A stretch of DNA of 64,000 nt from Romanomermis culicivorax. Taxonomy: Eukaryota > Nematoda > Enoplea > Mermithida > Mermithidae. Below are positions 10,319 through 22,300 of the stretch, one piece after another (the stretch's first letter is position 1; each line of letters begins with the position of its first letter). A program made the position numbers and the translations under genes. Below the pieces are notes generated by a model. It was not told where the DNA came from. It saw only the letters and a program-made list of their open reading frames with translations, and did no database searches. The stretch covers positions 620,001 to 684,000 of the forward strand of contig CAWUHX010000167.1 of NCBI GenBank assembly GCA_963922205.1. The letters are read 5' to 3'.

Positions 10319-11692
10319 GGGCCGGTTTCATCAAAGAGACTTAAGCTCCAGGTGAGCTGTAGCTGCAGCTTAACTCACGCACACAAAACATGTCGAGAAA
10401 GTTAAGCTACAGCTTGGCTGCAGCTGAGCTGCACCTTAACGGCAATACTATAACATATAGAGTTAAGCTATAGCTTAAGATGCAGCTTAACTCTCTCGAT
10501 ATGTTTTGTGTATGAGTTAAGCTGCAGCTGAGCTGCACATTAACTTTTCGTATAAAGAAATGTTTTCATGGCGCATTGCACGGATTTTACCCGAAAGCTT
10601 TTCATTCGGTTATCGATTTTTTCAATCGACTAGAAAAAATTCGCCTTTTGTTGGAACTTCGCCGGTACTGGCAACTCGTGGATGAGCTTTTTGGCGCTAC
10701 ATTCATTTTTGTCACTTATGTTGTGGTGATTTTTTCATGGTACAATATTTTTCATCCTAATGTTATGTATTCCAATCCAGAAAAAGCGAGGTTGTAACTG
10801 GACTGATCCCCAAACCAAATTATTGAGCGAATAATGTTTATTACATCGATCAGTTTTGGAAGCTAGTCAAAAAGTCAAAAAAATGAATAGATTACGTTGC
10901 TGAACAAGAGCCGACGTCACAGTCTATATAGCTCTGTTTGCAGTAGCTTTGTAACTCCTAAATCTTCACCACAAAACGACTGAAACATTCCAGTTGCATA
11001 ATATCGAAGCCCGACCATAACTTGCTGGACAGGCAGTAGGGCTTCTGTTCGATGAGTATTGTGCAGATCATTTGACAACAATTCAATCAAATAGAAAATT
11101 GAAGTGCGATCAAACTGATATCTTCAACAAAGCTTGATATCATCACAAAAGATGATAGGATTCCGTCTATTACGAAAAATACGATTATTTCGAAGATTCT
11201 GCTGCTGCTTCTCTCTGAGAAGCAAATGGAGATGGCCATCCACTTTGACACATAAACATAAATAATAGTTTAACAAACTTCCAAAACTGCCTACGCAAGC
11301 TACTGGCAAAGTTTCCACAATAAGCGAAATTTTTTCTAGTCGATAAACCACTACTAATGATTGTAAAAAAATCGAAACGTTTTCGGATAAAATCCGGACA
11401 ATGCGTCATGGAAACATTTTTTTACACGAAAAGTTATGGTGCAGCTCAGCTACAGCTTAACTGGTACACAAAACATATCGAGAAAGTTAAGCTGCAGCTT
11501 AAGCTGTAGCATGTTATAGCATTGCCGTTGAGGTGCAGCTCAGCTGTAGTTTAACTTTCTCGATATGTTTCGTGTACGAGTTAAGCTACAGCTGAGCTGC
11601 AGGTTAACGACAATGGTATAACATATAGAGTTAAGCTGTAGCTTAAGCTGCACTTCAGCTGGAGCTTAAGTCGCTTTGATGAAACCGGCCCG
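10319..11692. mobile_element. 1.4-kb fold-back element built on the GGGCCGGTTTCAT MITE
   Basis: Both ends carry the MITE terminus (GGGCCGGTTTCATCAAAGAG left, CGCTTTGATGAAACCGGCCC right), followed inward by about 240 bases of nested palindromes. The inversion continues past the MITE-like part: TTTTCGTATAAAGAAATGTT with the following CATGGCGCATTG (left) pairs with the complement of CATGGAAACATTTTTTTACA (right, about 11407). The arms therefore include sequence that is not part of the short MITE. The middle holds a possible receptor fragment (10576-10797). Confidence 0.8.
10576..10797 (+). pseudogene. Possible chemoreceptor-like fragment inside the fold-back
   Basis: An open stretch of 73 codons with a cluster of charged and aromatic residues (FFNRLEKIRLLLELRRYW), then a hydrophobic segment (ATFIFVTYVVVIF). 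The layout is reminiscent of a membrane helix of insect and nematode gustatory-type receptors, but no diagnostic motif is present. A diverged inverted copy covers about 11124-11410, with its frame broken. I cannot exclude a chance open frame. Confidence 0.25.
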
Positions 11693-13153
11693 GGCTTTTC
11701 TCAACCAGGAGTGGCTATATCGGTTTGGCCCTAATTTACTCTATCTGCGCCTTGCAAGTCAGCTCTGAAGTTTCCTTGGAACTTTGGTCGGCCGGCAACT
11801 ATAACGTCATGTGTCGCAGCATAACTCTGGTGATCAAAAGCGACTATTCGATATAAATGGTATAAAATACCAAAAACTGAGTATAGCAGCGGTCTCATGG
11901 GTTAGATTTTTGATTCTACTACATAGTATGAGTGCCATTGTGATACCGTTGTTGCGCTTCATTTTGAGCCAATTTATGCCATTTCCTGGCATTTTCAGAT
12001 AAATATCGTACTTTCAAGCTCCTGCAAGGACGGTGTAAAAAATTCTTTACTGAAAAAGTGTATTTTCGAAGTATAGTACGAACGCCACTAAAATGTGGCG
12101 AATTTTACATTTTTTGGTATATATCATTTATGCAAATTTTTAGCGCACGTTGAGATATTTGGAAAAACAAAATTATGCATCAGGGACAACAAAATACGCT
12201 CTTTGCAACGGCGCTACTTAAAATCGATGGATCAAAAAAAATTTTTGTAAACAATATCTATGCAAATTTCTTACGTACTATACATTTTTACAAAAAACAA
12301 ATATAAAAACTGGGGGGGGGGGTAGAAAAAGAAGCTCGTTTCAATGGTGCAACAAAAGATCTGAAAATCGCAAAAAAAATTTTTAAATGGATATTTTCGC
12401 TTTGTTTACACTTTCTTCACCCTGCACATTAGCTTTCTACAACTTATACCACTCGAGATATTTGTGCGGTCATCTACCCCAACTCGGCCGAATTTGCATA
12501 TTTTCTATGATAATTAAGTTTACACTGCAACTTTTCAAACCGCCAGTCAGCATATTGTACAACTCGAGGAGCTGCATCCAACGGAACAAGAATCGTCTAG
12601 AAAGACTAAATATTCGCAAAGTTATTACTGGTCGGAGTTTTAAGATTTTTCTTTACACCGAAATAAGGTCGCATTTACATATTTCGAAAAAATTTCGTGG
12701 TGGTCCCGGGATATGACCCTACTGAAGATATTAATACCACAATCGAGCTAATCGGTTAGAATAATCATTAGTTATGAAAAGGTGGCAGAACAGTACTCTA
12801 GCTTGTCTCATAACCTTAGCTACAGTAAGTCTACAGTATTCTAAGTGGTACCACGTTGTAGCCTGCATCGAGTTCTATATTGTTGCCAAATTTCAGCTTT
12901 GGATGTTTTATAGTATTTTAGAAATCTTGCCTTAAACGTGAAAATCGGCGTGCCCAAAACGAAACATATTGTAGTCCAGCACTAACGTGCTAGCTACGAT
13001 TTAGTCATTCCGTGACTTTAACGTCAAACCGCATTATTGATTAATTTTTTACACTGTTCATCTCTTGCGAGAATAGACTTCTTTTTTTGCATAACAGAAG
13101 ATTTCAAAATGCCTTGCTATGTTAATGGGTAAAGAGACATAAAGCACAATTTT
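11693..13153. other. Region downstream of TRPN copy A
   Basis: No gene recognised. An open frame of 109 codons at 12387-12716 (+) has no domain and no splice partners. A run of about 11 G lies at 12312-12322. This is the 3' flank of the minus-strand channel gene that ends at 13154; no clear poly(A) signal was found. Confidence 0.45.
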
Positions 13154-13371
13154 CTACACAAATTGTTCCTTAGGTTCTTCTTTGTATGCATAAACGATAC
13201 GATTCCAATCGACCAATGAATTATTCCTCGATCGTCGATATCCTATTTCTAGGTTTTCTTCAAAAAATGAAAATTTCCCAAAATGAAACAAGGAAACATA
13301 GTTTTTTCTACCTGAATTCGATGAAACTGCCGAATTAGGGGATTCTCGTCGTTCTGAATTTGTTTTCAAGT
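13154..13371 (-). CDS. TRPN copy A, C-terminal exons 27 and 28
   Basis: Two exons, 13312-13371 and 13154-13257, with a 54-base intron between them. Both begin and end in the same phase as exons 30 and 31 of copy B. The last exon reads [20 protein letters not shown] before the stop and matches the conserved TRPN tail (copy B IEKVINWKSIVVQYRQANG; fly NompC has an equivalent DW motif). Joined to exon 26 (donor at 22669), the frame is kept: the donor leaves one base and exon 27 supplies two. They are separated from exon 26 by 9.3 kb of transposon-laden intron, which could prevent efficient splicing. If that intron is retained, translation stops at TAG right after the donor. Confidence 0.75.
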
Positions 13372-16300
13372 CTATAAATTATGAAAATGATATAAAACTG
13401 ACGGAGATTCGTTTTCATCAAAACTATGAACCAATGAAATCCAAATAAAAATTTTTCATTTCAAAAAGTTGTACCCGTTGATCGCTTTGTGTTCAAAAAC
13501 AACAATCCACAAGTCCAGGATTATCGATGTATTCAACCTGAACGTGTCAAATTCTATCTTTGAAAATCATCCTGAATCAAATCCATGGCTAATGGTTATA
13601 AAATAGTTATTCAAGAAACCCATTTTACAAATAAAAGAGATACTTTTTTGTGTAAATCCATATTTAGTAAACAATTTTTACTCAAATTTTCAAATTCACT
13701 GAGCATGCATACTGCAGGCATAGCCTTGTTAGTTAATCATAGTTCAAGATTAAGATTAGGAAGAAAAATATTTGAAATACAGGGAAGAGCACATCTTTTT
13801 TTGGCAGAGATAGAAAAGAAAAAATTTTACATTTTAACTATTTACGCACCTGCAAAGGAGTCAATGAGAAAAGAATTTTATGATAAACTTTACAAGAAAA
13901 TTTGTGAAAACTTTAGGCATCATGATGAAGTGATAGTGTTAGGAGATTTTAATTTTACTGAAAATGGTGTACTTGATAGGGATTCCCAAAGAATACGAGA
14001 GAGCGAAACAGGGAAGGATAATTTTGAATTAATAAAGTCTAAGCTGAGTCTATTTGATGTTTTTCGTGAAAGATACCCAAAATTAAAACTTTTCTCACAT
14101 GTTTCAAATGCACATAAGACTAGTTCAAGAATTGATAGAATTTATAGTTCTAGACTACTTTGTGATGCTTTCAAAAGCTTCAGTTTCGTATTGGAAAATG
14201 GACACCAGTTTCTTGAGTACAAAAGATTCTCAGATTAAAATTGAGATAGAAAAAATTTTTTACACCAACTTTGAAAAACTAGCAAATTTAACTAGTGTAA
14301 ATTTAGTCAAAGGATGGGAAAGTTTCGAGTTGGATATAAAAGAGGACTTTATACAATTGAAAAAGAAAATAGTCAAAATACGAACAAAAACAAAGGAAAA
14401 TGCAGAAAAAAGCATGCAGAAACTACAAGAAAAAGTCAAACAAAATCCACAAGACATAAGTCTAAGGGAAGAATATAAGGGAAGAAAAAACGAATATAAA
14501 GTCATAGTTAAAGAAGAAATTAAAGAAAAGTTGATAAAAACTCATTATAGTGATATCTTAGCGGATCGTTGCTCTCTGGCTACAGCCAAAATGATGCAAA
14601 AAAGTCTGCAGGAAATAGAATAATAACATCAGTAAAATGTGAAGATGGAAGATTAATTGAGGACCAACTTGAGAAAACAATATGAAAAATTATTCAAATC
14701 TAACAAGGTAGACAAACAACAAAAAAATTTGTTTTTGGAAAAAGGCTCTACTTCTAAATTGAATACAGAGGAAAATGAGAGGTTAAATGAAGAGATATCA
14801 GAACAAGAAATTAGGGATGCTATTTTTTCATTGAAAAAGGGAAAAGCCCCTGGGGGTGATGGAATTCCATCCGAATTTTATCAAAAATTTGTTGATATTT
14901 TGGTCCCTTTCTTTAAAAAAATGCTGACAGCAATGTATGGTTCAAAAACATTAGGCAGTTCAATGTACCAAGGTGTAATTTCACAGATCTATAAGGGGGA
15001 AAAAGATAAATCAGAAAGGACTAGTTGGAGACCAATAACAATGTTAAATGTAGACTACAAAATATTAGCAAAAATTCTAGTAAATAGACTAAAAAGAATA
15101 ATGCCAAAAATTGTACATGAAGATCAAACATGTGCTGTTAAGGAAAGAGATATTAGAGACGGACTACTAAGAATTTATAATGTAATAAATTATTTGAATG
15201 AAACAAAAAAATCAGGAGTAATAGTATCACTAGATCATATGTCTGCCTTTGACATAATTGAATGGGAATATGTTTTTGATACACTAAAATATTTTAATAT
15301 TAGTGAAAAATATATAAATTGGATTAGAATAATTTACAAAAATGGATATGCAAATTCAGTCTTAATAATAAACGGCTATGAAACTTTCCCATTCAAAGTG
15401 ACCCGAGGCATAAGACAAGGGTGCCCTTTGTCTCCTCTCTTGTATGTCCTAGTCTCAGAAACAGTTTGTAATTATGTAAGGGCGGAAATATCAGTCAAAG
15501 GACTACACCTATTAGGAAAGGAATATAAGGTAAACTGTTATGCAGATGATACAAACTTTTTTGTTGAGGATTTAAAATCAATTAGCACAATTTTTAAGGT
15601 ATATGATAGGTTTCAAAAAGCTAGTGGTGCAACTCTAAAGAAGGAAAAAACTAAAATACTTTGTATAGGAGACAGTGAAGAACAAGTTAAGGAAAGTGAT
15701 TTTGGAGAGTATGTTTGTGAAAAATTGAAAATTTATGGAATTTATTTTGATAAACACGGAACAGACTGTGAGGAGAACTTAAAGCTACTAAAGGAAGAGA
15801 TCAACAGATTCAAGGGTAATTTAGCCTCAAGTAAAACATCCTACTATGCAAGAGCTAAAATAATTGACACATATTTTTTATCAAAATTGTGATATTCTTC
15901 CCTTTTTTGCAAAATTAGTTCAGATTTTTTAAAAATGATAGAAATTTTCACTGCAAATTTCATTTGGTCCAATAAATCAAATAGGAATCTTGTGGCTACT
16001 GCTAAGCTTAAACTACCTACATCAGTGGGGGGTTTGGGTTTGGCTGATATAGAGACAAAAGTTAGAGCAATGAGCTTAATGCTTCGAATTAGATGTCAGA
16101 AAAAGGACTTTGGTAATATTTTTTGGTTCTTTATAGATAAGGTAAAAGATAAAACAAAACGACAATTGAGCAGAACCAGTGCCCCTGAATTATATAAGAG
16201 GATTAGATTAGCAGAAATTGAATCAAAAATAGAATTATTGGATAATATGCAAATTGGGCTAAATAATCAAACTCTGAATTTGGATCAAATTTCTACAAAA

Positions 16301-19300
16301 TTACTTTGTTTTCAACTAACAAGGGATAAAGTACAAAATTTACAGCTAAAAATAACAAGATATTGGGAATTGAAATTGGGCGTAAATTCTAATGTAATAA
16401 AAAATCTTTTGAGTATAGGACCTGTGAAATTTGCTGACGGATATACGAGAAATTTGCATTTTTCTATAATTCATAGATTTTTACTTACAAGATCAAAAAT
16501 CAATCATATGAGTCCAAGCTCAGATCGGAATTGTAAGTTCTGTTTAGCCTCAAATGTTGAGGAAAGAGAGGATGTTTTCCACGCATTAGTTACCTGTCCG
16601 AGAGTTTCAGAAATATGGGTAAAAATTGCACAAATTTTGAAGAAACTTGATAATAACTTTTCCTTAGAAATTGAAAACTTTATTTTTGGGGTAAAACCAA
16701 AATTTGTTTCCAAGGATAAAACCATACTAGCAAATTTATTCATACAAATTGCTCAAAAAAGTATCTGGCAAATAAGAATGACTTTTGAGAATAAAAGCGA
16801 ACAAAAAGATCCTTGGGAAATTTTTAGAAAAAATTTCCAGGTTTATATTTTGAGACTTTACGATATATTAGAGTATAGGGTGTTGGAAAATTTTTTCCTC
16901 AAAAATAAAGTATGTAAGAAGAGTAGATATAAAATTTTAATAAATTTTTAAGGCCGTTCAGATCCTTGCATTTCTTCAGGGAAAAAATTTTTTTATTATA
17001 GCGGTTTCAAAATATATATTGATTTTTCTATTTTCGCATTATTTTCGTATGTTTGAAAAATAAGGTTTCATCAAAATTTATTTCACACGTAAAATTACTG
17101 TAGTTTAATTGTCATTTATGTTTTTTCGCTTCATTTTTTTTTCTCCGTCTGAATATTTTTAATTTTCAGGTAAGAATTATGTTATTTAGTTATAACGTTA
17201 ATCCAGATAAATTACATGCAAGTTTTTATATTGCTGGACATTATTGTATAGTTTTTTTGTTATCGTCGCGGGCCGTAAGACCAGGCCTTTTTTGATACCC
17301 CCTCTTGGCCAATAAAGATATTTAATTCAAAAAAAATCTATTAATCCTCCTAATTTTTTCTCTCTCTGGCTTGGAAATTTTCGTACATTTTTCACGTAAA
17401 TTTTTGTATTTATAAATTATGTATTTGTATTTATAAATAAATAATTTTACAAAAAAAAAATAAAAAAAAAATAAAAAAATAAAATAGTTGCTCAATTGGT
17501 TCTAACTAAGTCCTGAATTTTTAAGAAAAAAAATTTGATCAGATCTCTTCAAAAATTTTCGTAGGATTTTTAACTGTCCAATAATAAGAATTATTTGCCC
17601 TAAAAAAACTAGAATTTCAACCAAACGTGGTCGAGGTATTTCGTCAGTCAATTTCAATGTTTTTCCACACACAAAATTGTCTATCGAATCAAGTTTATTG
17701 TGGGGTTTGAGTTGATATTGACCTCAGGCAGACCACCTACCATAAGTAAATTTTTGAGTTCATCAGACCTTTGACTTTTCGAACCAGAGAATGCCAATAG
17801 ATTTCTCACTGTTTCAAGAACTAGTACGTTTTTGGAACTTTCTTGTCTGACACTGATTGAGACCTTACTAGAATGTAGCCATCAACTAATTTTAGGCTCT
17901 AATATCTATTAAACTCACATTTCAAAAGAATTAATCATTAAAAGCTGCAAAAGTATACAAAACACGAGTCGTAAAAATTGGTGATCGTATACTGTCGTTT
18001 GTATCATCACCGTTTCGAATCAGTTTTCTCAATATTTTTAGCATTGGCAATAAATTGAGTATCATTAAACTCAGTTTTGAATTTTTTGTTTGTTAGTACA
18101 TTGGGTCTAACCTCGTCTTTATAGTTATTTCTCTGGGATCCTAGAAAAAGGTTCTGAGCCGGGTGGAACTACTCTAAACAATAATTTACTTCTTATGATC
18201 AAGAAAAAGACTGCAACGACAAACAACAGATTAACTGATTCGTTTGTCTTTTCAGTTGTCAATGATTATGCAGCACTTCTACAGTAAGATGCATGGACTG
18301 TTTGATTTTTAGGTAATTGCACAAGAAACTAATGGCATAAAAAGTTATGGTTTGTCGTGAATGGGTGCAAATCAACGGTTACTGGAGTTGTGTATGGAAA
18401 TTTTTGAACAAGAAACAAAACTAAATAGTCTGTTTTTCTTCAAATGCTCGTAAATAATGACAGTAGAAAGCAAGTATTACAGTATATTTGCACGATTTTC
18501 TGCAGAACTACGTGTCACATATAACTGAAAATTTGTGAGATGCTCAACTACCGTTAAAATTTTTTTGGAGAATAACTTTATAATAAAAACTTTCTGTAAA
18601 GGATTTCGACAATAGTGCGAATTTTTTTTCATTTTCTGATTTACTGGCATTTTATAAAAAACAGAATGAGAAACAAAAGCGAAACATTGTAGAGTGGCCG
18701 GTTGCTAATTGAGTCATATTAGTCTTTTAATCATTATTTTCTGATCATTAGAATCGCACGAGATTTTGCACGGCAAATCCAGACCCACCTGATCCCATCA
18801 AAAGTGAAGGTTCGTGAGCGTGCAGAACTACAGTCTGTTTTTTTAAAAATGCTTTTAACTGAAAAAAGATGAAATAAAGTATACATGGTTTGTTCAATTA
18901 CCGCGCGCACACTATAATGTATTACAGGAAAAAACGCGCAATTGAAGTTTGACGGAATTGAAGGCTATTTGTTGGGAAAAAAGTTGGAAATGAGAAAAAA
19001 AATTTTGTACAGGATTCACATTTAATGAAAAAAATTGGGGGTTAAGGTCCTGATGTGCTTTGGAAAGTTGAAATCTCGCATCGCGCCGCAGCGCTGGTCA
19101 TTTGCTTAGCTTTTTTTGCGTAGAGCGAATATTTGTTTAGCCGTGCGAAATTTTTTTTGGACGTTTCTCGCACCAGACGGAAAAATAAGAGTTAAGATTT
19201 AGTTAAGAGTTTAGTCACAGTTTACGGCTGCCGGTTAATCGATTCCTAACATACAGTCAACAACGATATTATCTCGACATGAAATTCTGCATGCGTACTT

Positions 19301-22300
19301 ACTTTCAGCATTTTTGCGTAACAAGCATTTAAAAAAACAGACATAGACAAAATCTATCACTAGGTATATAACTTTGTGAGTTAAACGGGCCAACTCAAAT
19401 AGCCTACTACAACCCATGCGCCAGCATCGCGGAAAAGGCTCTTGCATTAGACCTTTATATCAATTATTGCGGCGCTCGTGGCGCATGCGGCGTTTGGATT
19501 TTCTGGGCTCGTATAGCTTCATTTCTGATGCGATGCTTGTGGCTTTCGAACATTTTCAGATGGTGAATGTTTTTTTCTACGTGTAAATATTTAATAGGCA
19601 AAATGTACACAGAAAAGACAAAATTAACATTGGTCGATATGAGACAATGCTAATAATATGTACAGAAAAATGCAGCTTTAATTCATTAGCTGAATATGAA
19701 TGCAGCCTTTTCACACACGCCTAATGCTTCACTCATCAGTACTCCAAAAACAAATATTCGTACATAGCATGCATGCTGACTAAAGCCAAGCTATATGAAT
19801 ACCTACACATCATTAATATTTAACCAAAAAAGTTTGGCATATTTCTATGGAGAAATATCAAAAAAAGATTTGGATATTTGTACCCAGAAATATCAAAAAA
19901 GATTTGCATATTTATATGGCCAACTCATATTTCAAGTTGCAGAAAACTCAGCTTAGTTTTTGTGGTCTGGTTGCACACTTCGCCATCTTTTCGATCGTTA
20001 GGTACTTAACTTTCTGTTGTGTTATGGCAAAGCAAAAAGACTGTATCGTTATAGCCACCAAATTTAATTATGTGTGGCGATTCAGCCACCATCTCGTTTC
20101 GGCCACTGTGTCTTTTCAGCCACCATCTCGTTTTAGCCACTTTTTCATTTCAGTCACTGCACGCATAACGTGACAATTTCTATTTTCTATACTCAATAAT
20201 TATCTCAATTGATCGATATTTATTATTCTTTTTCTTTTTGTTAATTTTTTTCATTTTTTTCTTCTTATTCTCTATCTCTTACTTTTCGCAACATTTCTCT
20301 TTTGTTTCATTTTTTCGTGTTGCATTATTTCGATTTTTCGTTCTTGATCGTTTCCTCGCGTGCCCGTTATTTTTCTCATCGATTTATTTTTGTATCTTGC
20401 ATTTTCCTTCTTTTCTTCTCACATTTCCTTGATTCTGTATGGTCTTCATTTTGTCTCCACTCAAAACATTTCTTTCCTTTCTCCGTTTTCTTTTCTCTGT
20501 TGATTTTGTTTTTTCTAATATCCTTTTGTCAGTTTCTTATTTTTCTTGTTTTCGTTTTTTTTATTTTTACTTTTTATTAACCATTTTTCACGTGTCTTTT
20601 ACCATTTTTTGTCACTTTCTTATTTTTTGTCCTGCATGTCCGGGCCATTTTCCCAGTAATTTTGATCCAGTGTTTTTTGATCCGTAAATCATCTCTTAGT
20701 TTACAGGACGCCATGGAATGTTAATTAATGCCGTCAGGGGACTAATACGCCAATTTAGGAAGGATAGCCGTCCATTTGCATCTCAAATCCAGGAAGAGTG
20801 CTTTTTTCAGAAGCCACAAAATACTCAAATTTGGGAAGAAAGTACGAAAAAAACGAATGAGCAGAAAATTCAGAATATTAATCTCATTATTTTAAACGAA
20901 TCATCTGAAAATTTACATCATATTCGTGTTTAATGTCATAGTCACTCGTACTCTCAGCTTAGTGGCTAAAACGATACAGTGGCTGAAACGAGATGGTGGT
21001 CGAAATGACACAGTGACTGAATCGACACACCTGATAAAAAATTGGTGGCTGGAACCATACGTGTGCACGGGGGGGTTTGACCCCCCCAGAATGGCTGCTG
21101 ACCCCGGACAGATTTTTCCTGACCCCCGCAGCAGAATTCGAAATTTCGGAATTTTTTTGGACTTTTCATAATTTTTATGTGCCAAATTGGCAAAAAATGA
21201 AAAATTTTCCCCCAGATTTTCGATACTGAACCAAAAGCTTGTATTTTTGATGTGAACATTTTGTTTCAATGCATTTATCAAAAAACATTTTTTTTTTCAA
21301 ATATCCCATTACTTTGAATGCATTGTTCATGTTGCATGATGTGGAATCATAAAAATTTGCGTTTTTCACCTGTGTGAACTTTCATTCAATATTTGTGTTA
21401 TTTTTTGTCTACTGTTTCACTTTCTCATTATTTTCAGTTTCGATTTCTTCCTTTCTTTTGGTATCAACCATTCTCTTATCATTTTTGTTCCTGGTTTACC
21501 TATCTTCTTCCCATTTTAATTCTCTGGTATATATTTTTGTTTCTTTTTCTTTTCAATTTTTTCTTCATTTTTCCTTTTCATCTTTTCTTTGGGTTTCTCT
21601 AATTTTTTTACGCCCCATGCGCCACAAACGCCTCATGCGCCACAAACGCCCAATGCGCCACAAACGCCTAATGCGCCACAAACGCCCCATACGCCACAAA
21701 CGCCTCATGCGCCACAAACGCCCAATGCGCCACAAACGCCTCATGCGCCACAAAGGCTCCATACGCCACAAACGCCCCATGCGCCACAAACGCCTCATGC
21801 GCCACAAACGCCCAATGCGCCACAAACGCCTCATGCGCCACGAACGCCCCATGCGCCACAAACGCCTCATGCGCCACAAACGCCCAATGCGCCACAAACG
21901 CCTCATGCGCCACAAACGCCTCATGCGCCACAAACGCCCCATGCGCCACAAACGCCTCATGCGCCACAAACGCCCAATGCGCCACAAACGCCTCATGCGC
22001 CACAAACGCCCCATGCGCCACAAACGCCTCATGCGCCACAAACGCCCCATGCGCCACAAACGCCTCATGCGCCACAAACGCCTCATGCGCCACAAACGCC
22101 CCATGCGCCACAAACGCCCCATGCGCCACAAACGCCTCATGCGCCACAAACGCCCAATGCGCCACAAACGCCTTATGCGCCACAAACGCCCCATGCGCCA
22201 CAAACGCCTCATGCGCCACAAACGCCCCATACGCCACAAACGCCCCATGCGCCACAAACGCCTCATGCGCCACAAACGCCTCATGCGCCACAAACGCCCC

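Larger units (their letters stand above)
13500..17335 (+). mobile_element. Degenerate LINE (L1/Tx1-like), antisense in TRPN copy A intron
   Basis: Non-LTR retrotransposon with an apurinic-endonuclease domain, reverse transcriptase and C-terminal zinc-knuckle-like region in the expected order, followed by a short 3' region with AATAAAG and an A-run at about 17317-17336. The sense strand is A-rich, as in L1-type elements. ORF1 is not visible, so the copy seems 5'-truncated. At least two frame shifts (about 14200 and 14620) and one nonsense codon (15890-15892) break the open frame; the copy is inactive. It lies in the opposite direction to the host gene. Clade is inferred from the QETH and GDFN motifs and needs a tree. 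Confidence 0.9.

Noticed and set aside
12387-12716. 109-codon plus-strand open frame
   Set aside because: No domain, no start context, no splice partners; likely chance.
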